A stretch of DNA of 35,697 bases from Desulfobacterales bacterium (GCA_030066155.1 JASJCE010000018.1:1-35697), one strand, 5' to 3'; positions 1 to 7,996 are shown, numbered from the stretch's first letter. The notes: generated by a model from the sequence alone, not told the origin. A program made the numbers and translations.

Positions 1-851
1 CCGTAAGATACCCAGGCCGCAATATCCTCTCCGATGCCCGGTACGGAACCGATACCCACGCCGATCAGGGCCGACCGAATAATGCGGGGGATGTTCCTGA
101 CAATCGTGCCGAACTCGGGTAAAATTTTCTGGAATTTCTGGGTTTCGCCGATTTGAAAGCGCTCCTTTAAAACCTGTATGATCTGCGGAATGCCGAAGGC
201 GCCGATTAAAACCGGTACGACCTCGATCCCGCTGTCCAGTTCGGGAATGCCGAACGTAAAGCGGGGATAGAACTGGAGCATATCCCGGCCGACACATGCC
301 AGAAAAAGACCTAAAAACCCCGCAATCCAGCCCTTGATGACCAGATCAGGGCTGGTCAGCGTTCCACTGATGATGATCCCGAAAAAGGCCAGGAGAAAGA
401 ATTCAAAAGATGTAAATTGCAGCGCGAAAAAAGAAATCAACGGCGATATGCTGACCAGAAACAGCATGCTGATGATGGTGCCGATAGCAGACGATGTCGT
501 CGTCAAACCGATGGCCCGACCGCCTTCGCCCTTGCGGGCCAAAGGATATCCATCCAGGGCCGTCGCCGCCGATGCCGCCGTGCCGGGAATATTGATCAAA
601 ATCGATGCATAGGATCCGCCGTAGGTTCCGCCGACGTAGATAGCCAGGAGGCACAGCATGGCGGTGGCCGTGTCCATGCCATAGGTCAAGGCGGTCAACA
701 GTGCGACTCCCAGCGTGGAGGTGAGCCCCGGCATCGCCCCGAACATGATTCCCAGCATAACGGAACCGAAAAGAATAGCAATGTGAACCGGATCTGAAGC
801 CAGATGGACTACAGTCTGGAAATAGAATCCGATGCGTTCGAGTATGACCAT
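1..851 (-). CDS. tctA: Tripartite tricarboxylate transporter, large permease TctA (partial, C-terminus beyond window)
   Basis: This is the large membrane subunit of a TTT-family secondary transporter, which moves carboxylates handed over by the periplasmic TctC protein. Reading the minus strand from an ATG at 849-851 gives an open frame of 283 codons that runs off the left edge, against about 500 residues for the family. Family landmarks are visible: GAMPGL near residue 38, IYVGGTYGGS near residue 71, NIPGTAASAATALDGYPLA followed by KGEGGRAIG, and the start of the second repeat, VPGIGEDIAAWVSYG, at the cut end. Most of the rest is hydrophobic membrane helix. AAGGGG lies about 10 bases before the start. 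tctB ends 45 bp upstream on the same strand, so the two are probably co-transcribed. The family is secure; the substrate cannot be read from the sequence. Confidence 0.93.
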   Translation of the reverse strand, partial: MVILERIGFYFQTVVHLASDPVHIAILFGSVMLGIMFGAMPGLTSTLGVALLTALTYGMDTATAMLCLLAIYVGGTYGGSYASILINIPGTAASAATALDGYPLARKGEGGRAIGLTTTSSAIGTIISMLFLVSISPLISFFALQFTSFEFFLLAFFGIIISGTLTSPDLVIKGWIAGFLGLFLACVGRDMLQFYPRFTFGIPELDSGIEVVPVLIGAFGIPQIIQVLKERFQIGETQKFQKILPEFGTIVRNIPRIIRSALIGVGIGSVPGIGEDIAAWVSY

Positions 852-896
852 TGAATCATTTCCCCTTAAAATATTTCTGCTCCGTCTTAGACTGGC

Positions 897-1667
897 TTAT
901 TCGAGAAACTCGAGATACCAGAAGTAATCCGTAACGGCTATCACAAGTCCCTCGGACGGCATCGGCACCAGCAGAAAGTATTTGAATATTAATCCGACAA
1001 TAAACGGCGAGGCGATGCCAACAATCAGCGCCGTGCGATATTTTTTGCGCAGGGCAGTATTCTGCCGAATCAGCACCCAGGCATAGATACAATAGGCGAG
1101 AATAAAACCCAGCGTCAGAATATCTGCCGGGTAGGGCACTTTCGAGCCTATAGATTCATTCAGCCCGAGGGCGAAGAATATAATGAGGACGATGACGCCT
1201 GCCAGATAGAAGAAAAATAACTTTTTAAGCAGGTTCGCATCATCAAAGTAAAAGGATGTGATAAAAACGACTAAAAACAGTACAGCGCTCAGAAAGAAGT
1301 CAATACGCGGGATATTCAAGTAGACGAATGACAGAAACAGGACGACGATCGAATAAAAACGCAGATTGGGTATCGAATTCAGGAATTCAAAAAGCGCCTT
1401 GCTCGACAACCAGCGCAGGGTGGCGGCTAACGCATTGAAACCAGCTCTTTTCAGGGCGATGCGGCAGAGCAACCCCCCCAGCAGCATAATCATGCTGCCG
1501 ACGAACAGGGGAAAAATCGCCGGTGATACGTACCATACATTCTGAACGCCGCCCCAGCTGTCCTTCATGGGCATTTTCAAAGCCTGCAGCACGATCCATA
1601 GTCCAAACAGGCAGATGATCGCACCGGAGAAGATGTCGGCCTTGCGAAGGTTTTCTTTATTCATCAT
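897..1667 (-). CDS. tctB: Tripartite tricarboxylate transporter small permease, TctB family
   Basis: This 256-residue protein is very hydrophobic, with several predicted membrane helices (first near residues 12-30, second near 48-70, more from about 105 onward). Its place between tctC and tctA and its N-terminal layout (short charged start, helix, helix) identify it as the small TTT permease. It is longer than the classic four-helix TctB of about 150 residues, so it probably carries extra helices. Two consecutive ATG codons start the frame (1665-1667 and the next one), with GGGGGT about 10 bases upstream. A terminator-like hairpin separates it from tctC. The assignment relies partly on context, because TctB sequences are poorly conserved. 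Confidence 0.85.
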   Translation of the reverse strand: MMNKENLRKADIFSGAIICLFGLWIVLQALKMPMKDSWGGVQNVWYVSPAIFPLFVGSMIMLLGGLLCRIALKRAGFNALAATLRWLSSKALFEFLNSIPNLRFYSIVVLFLSFVYLNIPRIDFFLSAVLFLVVFITSFYFDDANLLKKLFFFYLAGVIVLIIFFALGLNESIGSKVPYPADILTLGFILAYCIYAWVLIRQNTALRKKYRTALIVGIASPFIVGLIFKYFLLVPMPSEGLVIAVTDYFWYLEFLE

Positions 1668-1697
1668 GGTTCTCGTTACCCCCGATTTGGTTATCGG

Positions 1698-1767
1698 TAA
1701 TTGGTTATTCGTTATTGGTTATTTGTTATCAGTGCGTTTCAAATAACAAATAGCGAATAACAAATAA
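1698..1767. repeat. AT-rich imperfect inverted repeat
   Basis: Copies of GTTATT/TTATTG-type words on the left half (about 1700-1730) are mirrored by AATAAC/ATAGCGAATAAC words on the right half (about 1741-1768), giving a long, imperfect hairpin directly before the terminator stem. It resembles the other degenerate intergenic hairpins in this window. No protein-coding content is seen. Confidence 0.5.
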
Positions 1768-1803
1768 CAAAAAAGCCGGGCACCGAGAGGGCCCGGCTTT
1801 TTT
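1768..1803 (-). terminator. Rho-independent-type hairpin between tctC and tctB
   Basis: GCCGGGC (1775-1781) pairs with GCCCGGC (1791-1797) around a 9-base loop. A-runs lie on the left and T-runs on the right, so it can act on either strand. It starts 6 bp past the tctC stop codon, so on the minus strand it should end or attenuate transcription after the binding-protein gene while letting some read-through reach the permease genes. This fits the need for much more binding protein than permease. Confidence 0.85.
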
Positions 1804-1809
1804 ATGGGT

Positions 1810-2811
1810 TTACGGTTTGGGAATACCGAGAGACGCCGGATCAACCTTCGCGGCTTTCAGCTCCCAGAGGGTCCAGGCGAAGTTGGACTCCAAAGCGTTG
1901 AATTCATCTCTGGCCTCTGCGCCGGTTTTGCCGGACAGCAGGTAGTAGTTCTCCTTGGCCCATTGTTTCAATTTATCGGTGGCAATGGCTTTTTTGAAAG
2001 CCGCAACCAATTCAGCTTTGACATCTGCCGGGGCATCGGCCCGAACGGCGAAACCGATAGCCTGAGAAATCGGCAGGTACTTGGACAGATTGGGATATGA
2101 TTTGAAGGCGGACGGAACGGTCCCGAGACCTTCGACGTCGAACGAATCCGGAATCAGCATGGCCAGCGGCCGCAGTTTGCCGCCGCGCAGCAGCTGCTGT
2201 TGCTCCGCCAGCGACGTGACGACGACCGTGACCTCACCGGCCATAGCCGCATTCTGGCTGGGCGCGGAGCCACTGTAGGGAATAAAGCTGAACTTGGCTC
2301 CGGAGCCGTCTTCCACTGCCAGCAGGTTGAGATGGTGAATCGAGCCGGCAGCACTGGCCGCTGCCTTGATGCTCATCGGTGATTTTTTGGCCGCTTCGAT
2401 CAAATCGCCAAGGTTTTTGTAAGGCGTATCAGGCGTCACCGAAATAACGTCCGGAGAACCACCCACAATAAAGTAGTCCCAGACATCCATCTTCTGATTC
2501 CAGCCGCCCTGAACACCGGCTGTCACGCAGGATTCCGAAAGACCGCAAAGCGTGTATCCGTCAGCCGGGCGTTTGTAGGCAAAGGCCATGCCAACGGATC
2601 CGCCGACTCCACCGGTTTTGTTGATTACATTTATATTGACTCCGAGAAATTTGGCCATTTCAGCACTGATGATCCGGTTACATGTATCCGTTCCACCGCC
2701 GGCTGACCAGACGACCACATTTGTGATGTCTCTTTTTGGAAACCCTTTGGCCAAGGCGCCGGTGGTTACCGCCAGAAGTAAGACCAAACAACAGATTAGC
2801 GTCTTTTTCAT
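1810..2811 (-). CDS. tctC: TTT-family periplasmic substrate-binding protein (TctC/Bug)
   Basis: This 333-residue extracytoplasmic solute receptor captures a small carboxylate and delivers it to TctA/TctB. The N-terminus MKKTLICCLVLLLAVTTGALAKG is a signal peptide; cleavage after the ALA near residue 21 is plausible. The Bug fold signatures follow: VVWSAGGGTD near residues 33-42, INKTGGVGGSVGMA near 63-77, DGYTLCGL, and the late GFAVRADAPADV segment. The ATG at 2811 is preceded by GGAGG in the 5-prime leader. The gntR regulator lies immediately upstream on the same strand (145-bp gap). The ligand is unknown; proximity to the catabolic genes suggests a sugar acid or other carboxylate. Confidence 0.94.
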   Translation of the reverse strand: MKKTLICCLVLLLAVTTGALAKGFPKRDITNVVVWSAGGGTDTCNRIISAEMAKFLGVNINVINKTGGVGGSVGMAFAYKRPADGYTLCGLSESCVTAGVQGGWNQKMDVWDYFIVGGSPDVISVTPDTPYKNLGDLIEAAKKSPMSIKAAASAAGSIHHLNLLAVEDGSGAKFSFIPYSGSAPSQNAAMAGEVTVVVTSLAEQQQLLRGGKLRPLAMLIPDSFDVEGLGTVPSAFKSYPNLSKYLPISQAIGFAVRADAPADVKAELVAAFKKAIATDKLKQWAKENYYLLSGKTGAEARDEFNALESNFAWTLWELKAAKVDPASLGIPKP

Positions 2812-2915
2812 TTCGAATCCTCCTTCTTTTTTTGTTTTTTAGTTTGGGATCCTGCGATCCTGACTTGGTTCCGGCAGGTAAAGCGCAATTGTGTTTGACC
2901 CGCATCCCTCCTTTC

Positions 2916-2943
2916 AACAACGTTAAATGGTTTGAACAACGTT
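2916..2943. promoter_or_regulatory. Two direct AACAACGTT copies upstream of tctC
   Basis: The 9-base word AACAACGTT occurs at 2916-2924 and again at 2935-2943, a 19-bp period close to two helical turns, in the gap between the gntR stop and the tctC start. Such spacing is typical of a dimeric or tandem regulator site. No clear promoter could be assigned here, so this is a candidate element only. Confidence 0.35.
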
Positions 2944-2956
2944 CTCAATGATTCTG

Positions 2957-3628
2957 TCATTTTCCCCCTGTTCCGATCTCCTGCTTCAGATGAATGAGCG
3001 ATTTTTTGAAATGTTGCCGCATTAACTCCTCAGCGGCCTCCGGTTTCCGGTCTTTGATCGCCTGGATCACCGCCAGATGTTCCCGGATGGTTTCGTTCGG
3101 CGGTCGGATCAGACCTTCAGACTCCAAGACCTGGTAGCTGAAGCTGATAATATTGGTCGTCAGCAGAATACTTTTTAAAAATTCCTTGGCGCCGATATTA
3201 ATTACGAAGTTGTGAAAGCGCCGATCTTCGCGCGCATATGCTTTGAAGTCGCAAATATTTTTTTGCTTAAAAAATTTTTTGAAAAAACCGCCAAGCTCTG
3301 TTATCTGTGAATCAGAGATTTTGGATGCCGCCCGTCTGGCTGCAAGACCTTCCAATACTTCACGCAGCTCGAAAATATATACCATCTCTTCTTTGCTGAA
3401 GAGACGAACAAAGAATCCCCTGCGTGGGACAGATTCAACCAGTTTTTCCTGTTCGAGAAATTTTAAAGCACTGATTAATGGCGTACGGCTGATTCCGAGA
3501 TCCCGGGCCAGTTTTTCCTGCGGAATTTTTTGACCGGGCAGGAGTTTCCGCTCCATAATCATATCTTTGAGAATGGAATAGGCCTTTTGATCGAGATTTT
3601 CATGTTCAGCCCCGAGGTTGATGATCAT
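2957..3628 (-). CDS. GntR-family transcriptional regulator (FCD/VanR-like)
   Basis: The 223-residue protein has a winged helix-turn-helix in residues about 10-75 (LPGQKIPQEKLARDLGISRT, then ALKFLEQEKLVESVPRRGFFV) and an all-helical FCD ligand-binding domain after it, with the usual FELREVLEGLAARRA segment and two late histidine-bearing helices. I chose ATG 3626-3628, giving MIINLGAEHENL, because AAAGAGAA lies about 10 bases upstream and because longer in-frame starts would run into the 3691-3723 palindrome. It sits between the divergent catabolic genes and the transporter genes, so it most likely controls both, as a repressor released by the substrate or a pathway intermediate. Confidence 0.9.
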   Translation of the reverse strand: MIINLGAEHENLDQKAYSILKDMIMERKLLPGQKIPQEKLARDLGISRTPLISALKFLEQEKLVESVPRRGFFVRLFSKEEMVYIFELREVLEGLAARRAASKISDSQITELGGFFKKFFKQKNICDFKAYAREDRRFHNFVINIGAKEFLKSILLTTNIISFSYQVLESEGLIRPPNETIREHLAVIQAIKDRKPEAAEELMRQHFKKSLIHLKQEIGTGGK

Positions 3629-3690
3629 TTCGTCATTTCTCTTTAAATGTTTCAGTCCAAATTCTGGCAACGGATGGGAAAATAGTTGTA

Positions 3691-3723
3691 ATTGTATTTT
3701 GAATTTTGTATTCAAAATGCAAT
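3691..3723. promoter_or_regulatory. Large near-perfect inverted repeat, likely operator of the adjacent GntR regulator
   Basis: ATTGTATTTTGAAT (3691-3704) and ATTCAAAATGCAAT (3710-3723) are reverse complements with one mismatch in 14, around a 5-base centre. It lies in the divergent intergenic region between gntR (starts at 3628) and the oxidoreductase gene (starts at 3788). A possible rightward promoter, TTGTAA (3686-3691) and TATTCA (3709-3714) with 17-bp spacing, overlaps it, so binding would block RNA polymerase. That this gntR product binds here is inferred from position. Confidence 0.75.
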
Positions 3724-3787
3724 ACTGCTTTCGAAGAAGCTTGTCAAGGACTTATTCCACCCAGAATCGGGTGCGTGTCAAAATAGT

Positions 3788-5161
3788 ATGAATTACCATA
3801 AATTATTTTCGACAACAGGAGTCATCAATGTCGGGCTGATCGGCGCCGGCGTATTTGGCCGAACTTTTCTGTCGCAATCAAAAATGATCTCCAAAATTCG
3901 GATGGCGGTTGTTTGTGATCGGGATATTGATATAGCCAGGGCGGCATGCCTGCAGGCCGGCCTGACACCCGATGAAATGATCACTTGCCGGACCGAAGCG
4001 GAAGCACACGATGTCGTCTCGACCGGCAAAACCGCTGTAATCCGTGATGGTATGCTGATAATGGATCTGCCGGTCGATGTCGTCATCGAGGCTACCGGAA
4101 AGCCCGATGTCGGAGCGAACCACGCCCGTTTAGCCATCCAGAATCACAAGCACGTTGTGATGGTCACCAAAGAGACGGATTGCGTGGTGGGACCTGTTTT
4201 AAACCGGATGGCTGAAGATGCGGGTGTGGTCTACACACCGGCCGACGGTGATCAACCCGGCCTGTTGATGGGGTTGATTTCATGGGGCGAGACCGTTGGG
4301 TTTGAGATTGTTTGTGCCGGAAAAGCCGGTGAACTGGATTTTATCGTTGACCCGATTTCACGAACGATTGCCAGGGGCGATCAAGTCGTGAAATTCGATG
4401 ACCGTGAACTGGGGATATTTACTGGCGGATCGGGTGAACATCTGTCAAATCGCTATCGGGTTAGTGACGGCTTACCAACAGTCTCCGTGGCGGATTTGTG
4501 TGAGACGGCGATTGTCATCAATAACACCGGCTTCGGCTTTGATGTGCCGACTTTACATGCGCCCATCGCGCATATAAACGAGATGCCCGACATATTTTGC
4601 GGGCGCGATGCCGGAGGTATATTGCAACAAGAGGGTGTGATTGATATGGTCAACTGCCTGCGTCGCACTGAAGAGGTGAGCTTTGCCGGCGGTGTGTTTA
4701 TCGTCGTTAAATGCCGGGGATCCGAGACCTGGCGGATTTTGAAGGACAAAGGGCATCTTGTCAGCCGCGACGGCGCTCGAGCAATGGTGTTCAGACCTTA
4801 CCACCTGCTGGGAGTCGAGAGTGCCACCACGATTCTGGCCGCATCCCATCTGGGGGTATCTGCGGGTGGTTTGGAGGTCAATCCCCGGGTAGATTTGGGA
4901 ATCCGTGCCGTGAGGACTTTGCTTCCGGGTGATCGATTAAATATCAGATCCGATCACTCAATTCCCGGCGTGATGCCCGAGATTATGCCATCGGCCAAAA
5001 TCGATGATGACAGCCCGATTCCGTACTATTTGGCCGCCGGTCATCACATAACGCGTATGGTTCACACAGGGCAACTATTGACCCCTTCAATGGTCGACAT
5101 CCAGCAGAATTCGGTGTTGCTGGAGTTAAGGCAGAAACAGGACAAATTGTTCAACACTTGA
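3788..5161 (+). CDS. NAD(P)-dependent oxidoreductase, homoserine-dehydrogenase-like with C-terminal SAF domain
   Basis: The 457-residue protein resembles the COG4091 group (predicted homoserine dehydrogenases with an SAF domain), which act as dehydrogenases in sugar-acid and related pathways rather than in threonine synthesis. A Rossmann motif GLIGAGVFG lies at residues about 16-24, followed by VVCDRDIDIA, the VVIEATGKPDVGA segment and HVVMVTKETDCVVGP of the homoserine-dehydrogenase fold. The last 100 residues (LGVSAGGLEVNP, AVRTLLPGDRLN) form the SAF region. The start at ATG 3788 places the Rossmann motif at the usual distance and leaves the operator outside the gene; no strong ribosome site is visible, so the start is moderately sure. 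It is the first gene of the rightward catabolic run. Confidence 0.85.
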   Translation: MNYHKLFSTTGVINVGLIGAGVFGRTFLSQSKMISKIRMAVVCDRDIDIARAACLQAGLTPDEMITCRTEAEAHDVVSTGKTAVIRDGMLIMDLPVDVVIEATGKPDVGANHARLAIQNHKHVVMVTKETDCVVGPVLNRMAEDAGVVYTPADGDQPGLLMGLISWGETVGFEIVCAGKAGELDFIVDPISRTIARGDQVVKFDDRELGIFTGGSGEHLSNRYRVSDGLPTVSVADLCETAIVINNTGFGFDVPTLHAPIAHINEMPDIFCGRDAGGILQQEGVIDMVNCLRRTEEVSFAGGVFIVVKCRGSETWRILKDKGHLVSRDGARAMVFRPYHLLGVESATTILAASHLGVSAGGLEVNPRVDLGIRAVRTLLPGDRLNIRSDHSIPGVMPEIMPSAKIDDDSPIPYYLAAGHHITRMVHTGQLLTPSMVDIQQNSVLLELRQKQDKLFNT

Positions 5162-5227
5162 GGGGTCGGCTCCACCCGGCAGATACGTCGTGAACGACTT
5201 GAACACAGCGAAGTGGATGAAGTAAAC

Positions 5228-5362
5228 ATTGAGTTGCCGCTCAATTTTTCTGAGTTGTATGTTGTAAGTTGTGTGTTGTTTGTCGTGAGTTCACAAAATA
5301 TTAATATTAAAATTGCCTGATTCTTCTTACAACGGACAACTGACCACTGACAACAAACAGCA
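5228..5362. repeat. Degenerate GTTGT-rich imperfect inverted repeat
   Basis: The 270-bp gap between two catabolic genes contains GTTGTATGTTGTAAGTTGTG-type sequence (about 5255-5290) facing ACAACGGACAACTGACCACTGACAAC-type sequence (about 5330-5355) around an AT-rich centre containing AATATTAATATT. The arms are built of short reiterated words and can fold into a long imperfect hairpin. No gene is seen here. Confidence 0.5.
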
Positions 5363-5431
5363 GCGTATGGCACTATTGATATATGTATTTCCTGGTTTAA
5401 AATACTACAAAACTAAGGAGGTGAACCAGCA

Positions 5432-6391
5432 ATGGCTGTATTCATAACCGGAGGACACGGGCACATTGGGTCCTGGGCTGCCTATTTTTTGGCCAAAGAC
5501 GGCGAACGGGTCATATTGTTTGATACCAACCCGGCAACTCCGAACCATCTGAGGGAGGTCGCGTCACTCATTACCTTCATAAAAGGTGACGTGATGGATT
5601 TTCCCCAATTAACCGAGGTTTTCAGGAAGTATAAAAATGATATTGATGGTATCCTGCACACTGTCGGCATTATGGGGGAACTGGTGCAGCAAAATCCGCA
5701 CCGCAATGTGCAGATCAATATCGGCGGGACCCACAACATGCTGGAAATTGCCCGGCAGTTTGAAATACCCAAAGTCGTCTACACCAGCACCGGTGCGGTT
5801 TACGGTGCTGTTTCCGGCACGGTGTCCGAAGACCAATATCCGCCGAATCCATGCGATTTGTACGGGTCGACGAAGGCCTCATGTGAATTTCTGGGGCAGC
5901 AGTACGCCAATACATTTGGATTTGAATTCAGAATCAGTCGGGTATATTTTTGCTACGGACCCGGCAAATGGCCCTCCCGCTTTATCCGCCTTTATCGCCT
6001 GGGATTTGGCGCCCTGGAGGGCCTGGATGACCTGGTGATGGATAAAGGCGCCGATCAAAAGCTGGATTTCACGTTTATCGAAGATGCCGCTCGAGGCACC
6101 GCCATGCTGTATCGGGCCGATGCGGTCAAACATGATGTTTTCAACATTGCTACCGGAGTTGCCACCAGTGTCGGGCGGGTAGCCGAACTCTGCCAGCAGC
6201 ACTCGTCGTTTTCGGTCAATGTCAAATTGGGACCCGGGAGACTGATGCAGCGCTGTGAGGCTCTGGATATCAGCCGCGCCAGAGAGGAGTTGGGATTCGA
6301 ACCACAATACGGCGTTGAAGAAGGTATTCAGCGGTATGCGGAATGGATAAAGAAGGAGATGGCGAAAGGGAAAACGACTTATGCCACTTGA
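5432..6391 (+). CDS. NAD-dependent epimerase/dehydratase (extended SDR)
   Basis: The 319-residue protein has the glycine motif GGHGHIG at residues 7-13, an acidic residue closing the second strand (FDTNP, residue 31), the STGAVYG segment near 119-125 and the catalytic YxxxK as Y144-GST-K148. It is therefore an intact extended SDR related to nucleotide-sugar epimerases, a group that also includes dehydrogenases of free sugar acids. GGAGGTG lies about 9 bases before the ATG. Its stop overlaps the start of the next gene by 11 bp, so the two are translationally linked. In this context a dehydrogenase or epimerase acting on a small hydroxy-acid is more likely than cell-envelope sugar synthesis, but the substrate is not readable. 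Confidence 0.87.
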   Translation: MAVFITGGHGHIGSWAAYFLAKDGERVILFDTNPATPNHLREVASLITFIKGDVMDFPQLTEVFRKYKNDIDGILHTVGIMGELVQQNPHRNVQINIGGTHNMLEIARQFEIPKVVYTSTGAVYGAVSGTVSEDQYPPNPCDLYGSTKASCEFLGQQYANTFGFEFRISRVYFCYGPGKWPSRFIRLYRLGFGALEGLDDLVMDKGADQKLDFTFIEDAARGTAMLYRADAVKHDVFNIATGVATSVGRVAELCQQHSSFSVNVKLGPGRLMQRCEALDISRAREELGFEPQYGVEEGIQRYAEWIKKEMAKGKTTYAT

Positions 6392-7322
6392 TCCTCAAGC
6401 GCAAAAGGTTCTGGAAGACATGGCGGCGCTGGGTCTTCCGGCCTATGAGGACCTCTCACCGCCAGCTGCCAGAAAACAGATGCTGGATCAGTCACCGCCG
6501 GTGGACCCGTCGCTGTCGGTTCATAGAGTTGAAAACCGCAGTATTCCGGGCCCAGAAAGCGATTTGCCCATCAGATTATATTATCCGGAGGGCGCATCTC
6601 CATTTCCGGTGCTGGTATATTTCCACGGCGGTGGATGGGTAATCGGTGATCTTGATACCCACCATGGCTTTTGTCACGCTCTTGCCAAAACGAGTGGATG
6701 CCTGATTGTGTCGGTCGATTATCGTCTGGCTCCGGAGCACCGGTTCCCGGCAGCAGTGGAAGATGCCTATGCCGCAACCAAATGGGTGGCCGATAACGCT
6801 GCCGACATTCAGGCTGATCCGGATCGAATGGCAGTTGGCGGCGACAGTGCCGGGGGGCACCTGGCGGCGGTTGTTGCTTTGATGGCCCGTGATCGCAAGG
6901 GACCGCGTATCGACCTGCAAATCCTGATCTACCCGATTACAGACTGCAATTTCAACACGCCGTCCTATTTGGAGAATCAGGAAGGATACATGCTCACGCG
7001 TGATTTAATGAAATGGTTCTGGAATCACTTCATTGGAAATGCGGACGATGCCCGGCATCCGTATGCTTCGCCCCTGCAGGCAAGTGATCTCAGCGGTCTT
7101 CCCGAGGCGTTAATTGTAACCGCCGAGTATGATCCCTTGCGTGATGAGGGCGAAGCCTATGGCAAAAAAATGTCGGCAGCCGGTGTGAAGGTCCGGCTGT
7201 TGCGATACTCGGGCATGATGCATGCTTTTATCCGGATGATCGCTCAGTTGGACAAAGCCAGAGAGGCATTGAATGAGGTCTCCGGCACGATAAGGGAAGT
7301 ATTCAAAATAAATGAATATTGA
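6381..7322 (+). CDS. Alpha/beta hydrolase, hormone-sensitive-lipase family
   Basis: The 313-residue hydrolase has the HSL oxyanion-hole motif HGGGW at residues 82-86, the nucleophile elbow GDSAGG with Ser156, the acid in YDPLRDEG with Asp251, and the catalytic His281 in MMHAF. Spacing and length closely match the thermophilic carboxylesterase EST2 (Ser155, Asp252, His282). There is no signal peptide, so it acts in the cytoplasm. It overlaps the SDR gene by 11 bp. Within the cluster it may open a lactone or cleave an ester or acyl group from the imported compound; this role is inferred from context, while the catalytic class is clear. Confidence 0.92.
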   Translation: MPLDPQAQKVLEDMAALGLPAYEDLSPPAARKQMLDQSPPVDPSLSVHRVENRSIPGPESDLPIRLYYPEGASPFPVLVYFHGGGWVIGDLDTHHGFCHALAKTSGCLIVSVDYRLAPEHRFPAAVEDAYAATKWVADNAADIQADPDRMAVGGDSAGGHLAAVVALMARDRKGPRIDLQILIYPITDCNFNTPSYLENQEGYMLTRDLMKWFWNHFIGNADDARHPYASPLQASDLSGLPEALIVTAEYDPLRDEGEAYGKKMSAAGVKVRLLRYSGMMHAFIRMIAQLDKAREALNEVSGTIREVFKINEY

Positions 7323-7358
7323 AGATTGTTAATTGAAGATTTGTGGAGGTAGCGGAAA

Positions 7359-7904
7359 TTGATTACCAGAGAACAGCAAAAGGCGGCACAACGCTCGGCT
7401 GCTGAAATGATCCGGCAGGCAGGAATGACAATTACGGATGCAGAGGCGGACAGCATCGAAGTCGTTGATTTCGGTCTGAGTCATCTGGAAAAAGAAGGGG
7501 TTCAGGTACTGACACTGGTTCAGACCGACCGGATCAGCGTCAAAGTGCTGGCGATGCTGCCAAACCAGACTGAACCCGAACACTGGCACCCGCCGGTGGG
7601 TGACGATCCCGGAAAAGAAGAAACCATCCGGGTCATTGCCGGAACCGTCTATTTTTATGTTGCCGGTGAAGATACGTTTAAAGAGGGCTTTATTGTGGCG
7701 GGCAAAGATGACTGTTATACCATGCGCAGGGAGATTATCATGAAACCCGGCGATCAACTCACCCTGGCTCCCGGAGAAAAACACTGGTTTCAGGCCCGGG
7801 AAGATGGTGCCGTCATGTACAGTTTCTCCACTATCGCTCGGGATGCCCTGGATCAATTTACCGATCCGGAAATTGTCCGAATTACGAAAGTAGTCGACAA
7901 ATAA
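7359..7904 (+). CDS. D-lyxose ketol-isomerase-like cupin protein
   Basis: The 181-residue single-domain cupin resembles the D-lyxose isomerase family represented by Bacillus YdaE, which interconverts D-lyxose and D-xylulose with a divalent metal. The motif EHWHPPVGDDPGKEETIR supplies two histidines and a glutamate as metal ligands, and PGEKHWFQA supplies the later histidine; the C-terminal FTDPEIVR segment is also typical. The start is a TTG at 7359, selected by GGAGGT at 7345-7350 with 8-base spacing. It follows the hydrolase gene by 36 bp. Actual activity could be on another aldose or hydroxy-aldehyde of the pathway; related cupins differ in substrate range. Confidence 0.82.
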   Translation: MITREQQKAAQRSAAEMIRQAGMTITDAEADSIEVVDFGLSHLEKEGVQVLTLVQTDRISVKVLAMLPNQTEPEHWHPPVGDDPGKEETIRVIAGTVYFYVAGEDTFKEGFIVAGKDDCYTMRREIIMKPGDQLTLAPGEKHWFQAREDGAVMYSFSTIARDALDQFTDPEIVRITKVVDK

Positions 7905-7910
7905 TGGGAT

Positions 7911-7996
7911 TGGTCAAATGGTCAAATAGTCTATTCGTCAAATAGTAAAATTGGAGATAATCATTTTTCCCATTTAACTATTCATCCATTTGACCA
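7911..7996. repeat. Inverted repeat with 11-bp perfect outer arms
   Basis: TGGTCAAATGG (7911-7921) and CCATTTGACCA (7986-7996) are exact reverse complements. Between them lie further copies of GTCAAATAGT-type and CATTTAACTATT-type words that extend the pairing imperfectly. It fills most of the 156-bp gap before the BKACE gene. It could be a non-autonomous hairpin element or simply a processing or pausing structure. Confidence 0.6.

Noticed and set aside
417-797. Plus-strand frame of 126 residues at the left end
   Set aside because: It is antisense to the tctA frame, which has strong family motifs.
2678-2920. Short leader frame before tctC with an SD-like GGAGGG next to its ATG
   Set aside because: The SD is too close to the ATG, the peptide is basic and low complexity, and it runs out of frame into tctC; a leader peptide cannot be excluded but is not supported.
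5062-5373. Minus-strand frame with Cys-Gln-Trp-Ser-Val-Val type peptide
   Set aside because: It derives from the GTTGT-rich repeat and the antisense of the preceding gene end; it is a typical artefact of such repeats.
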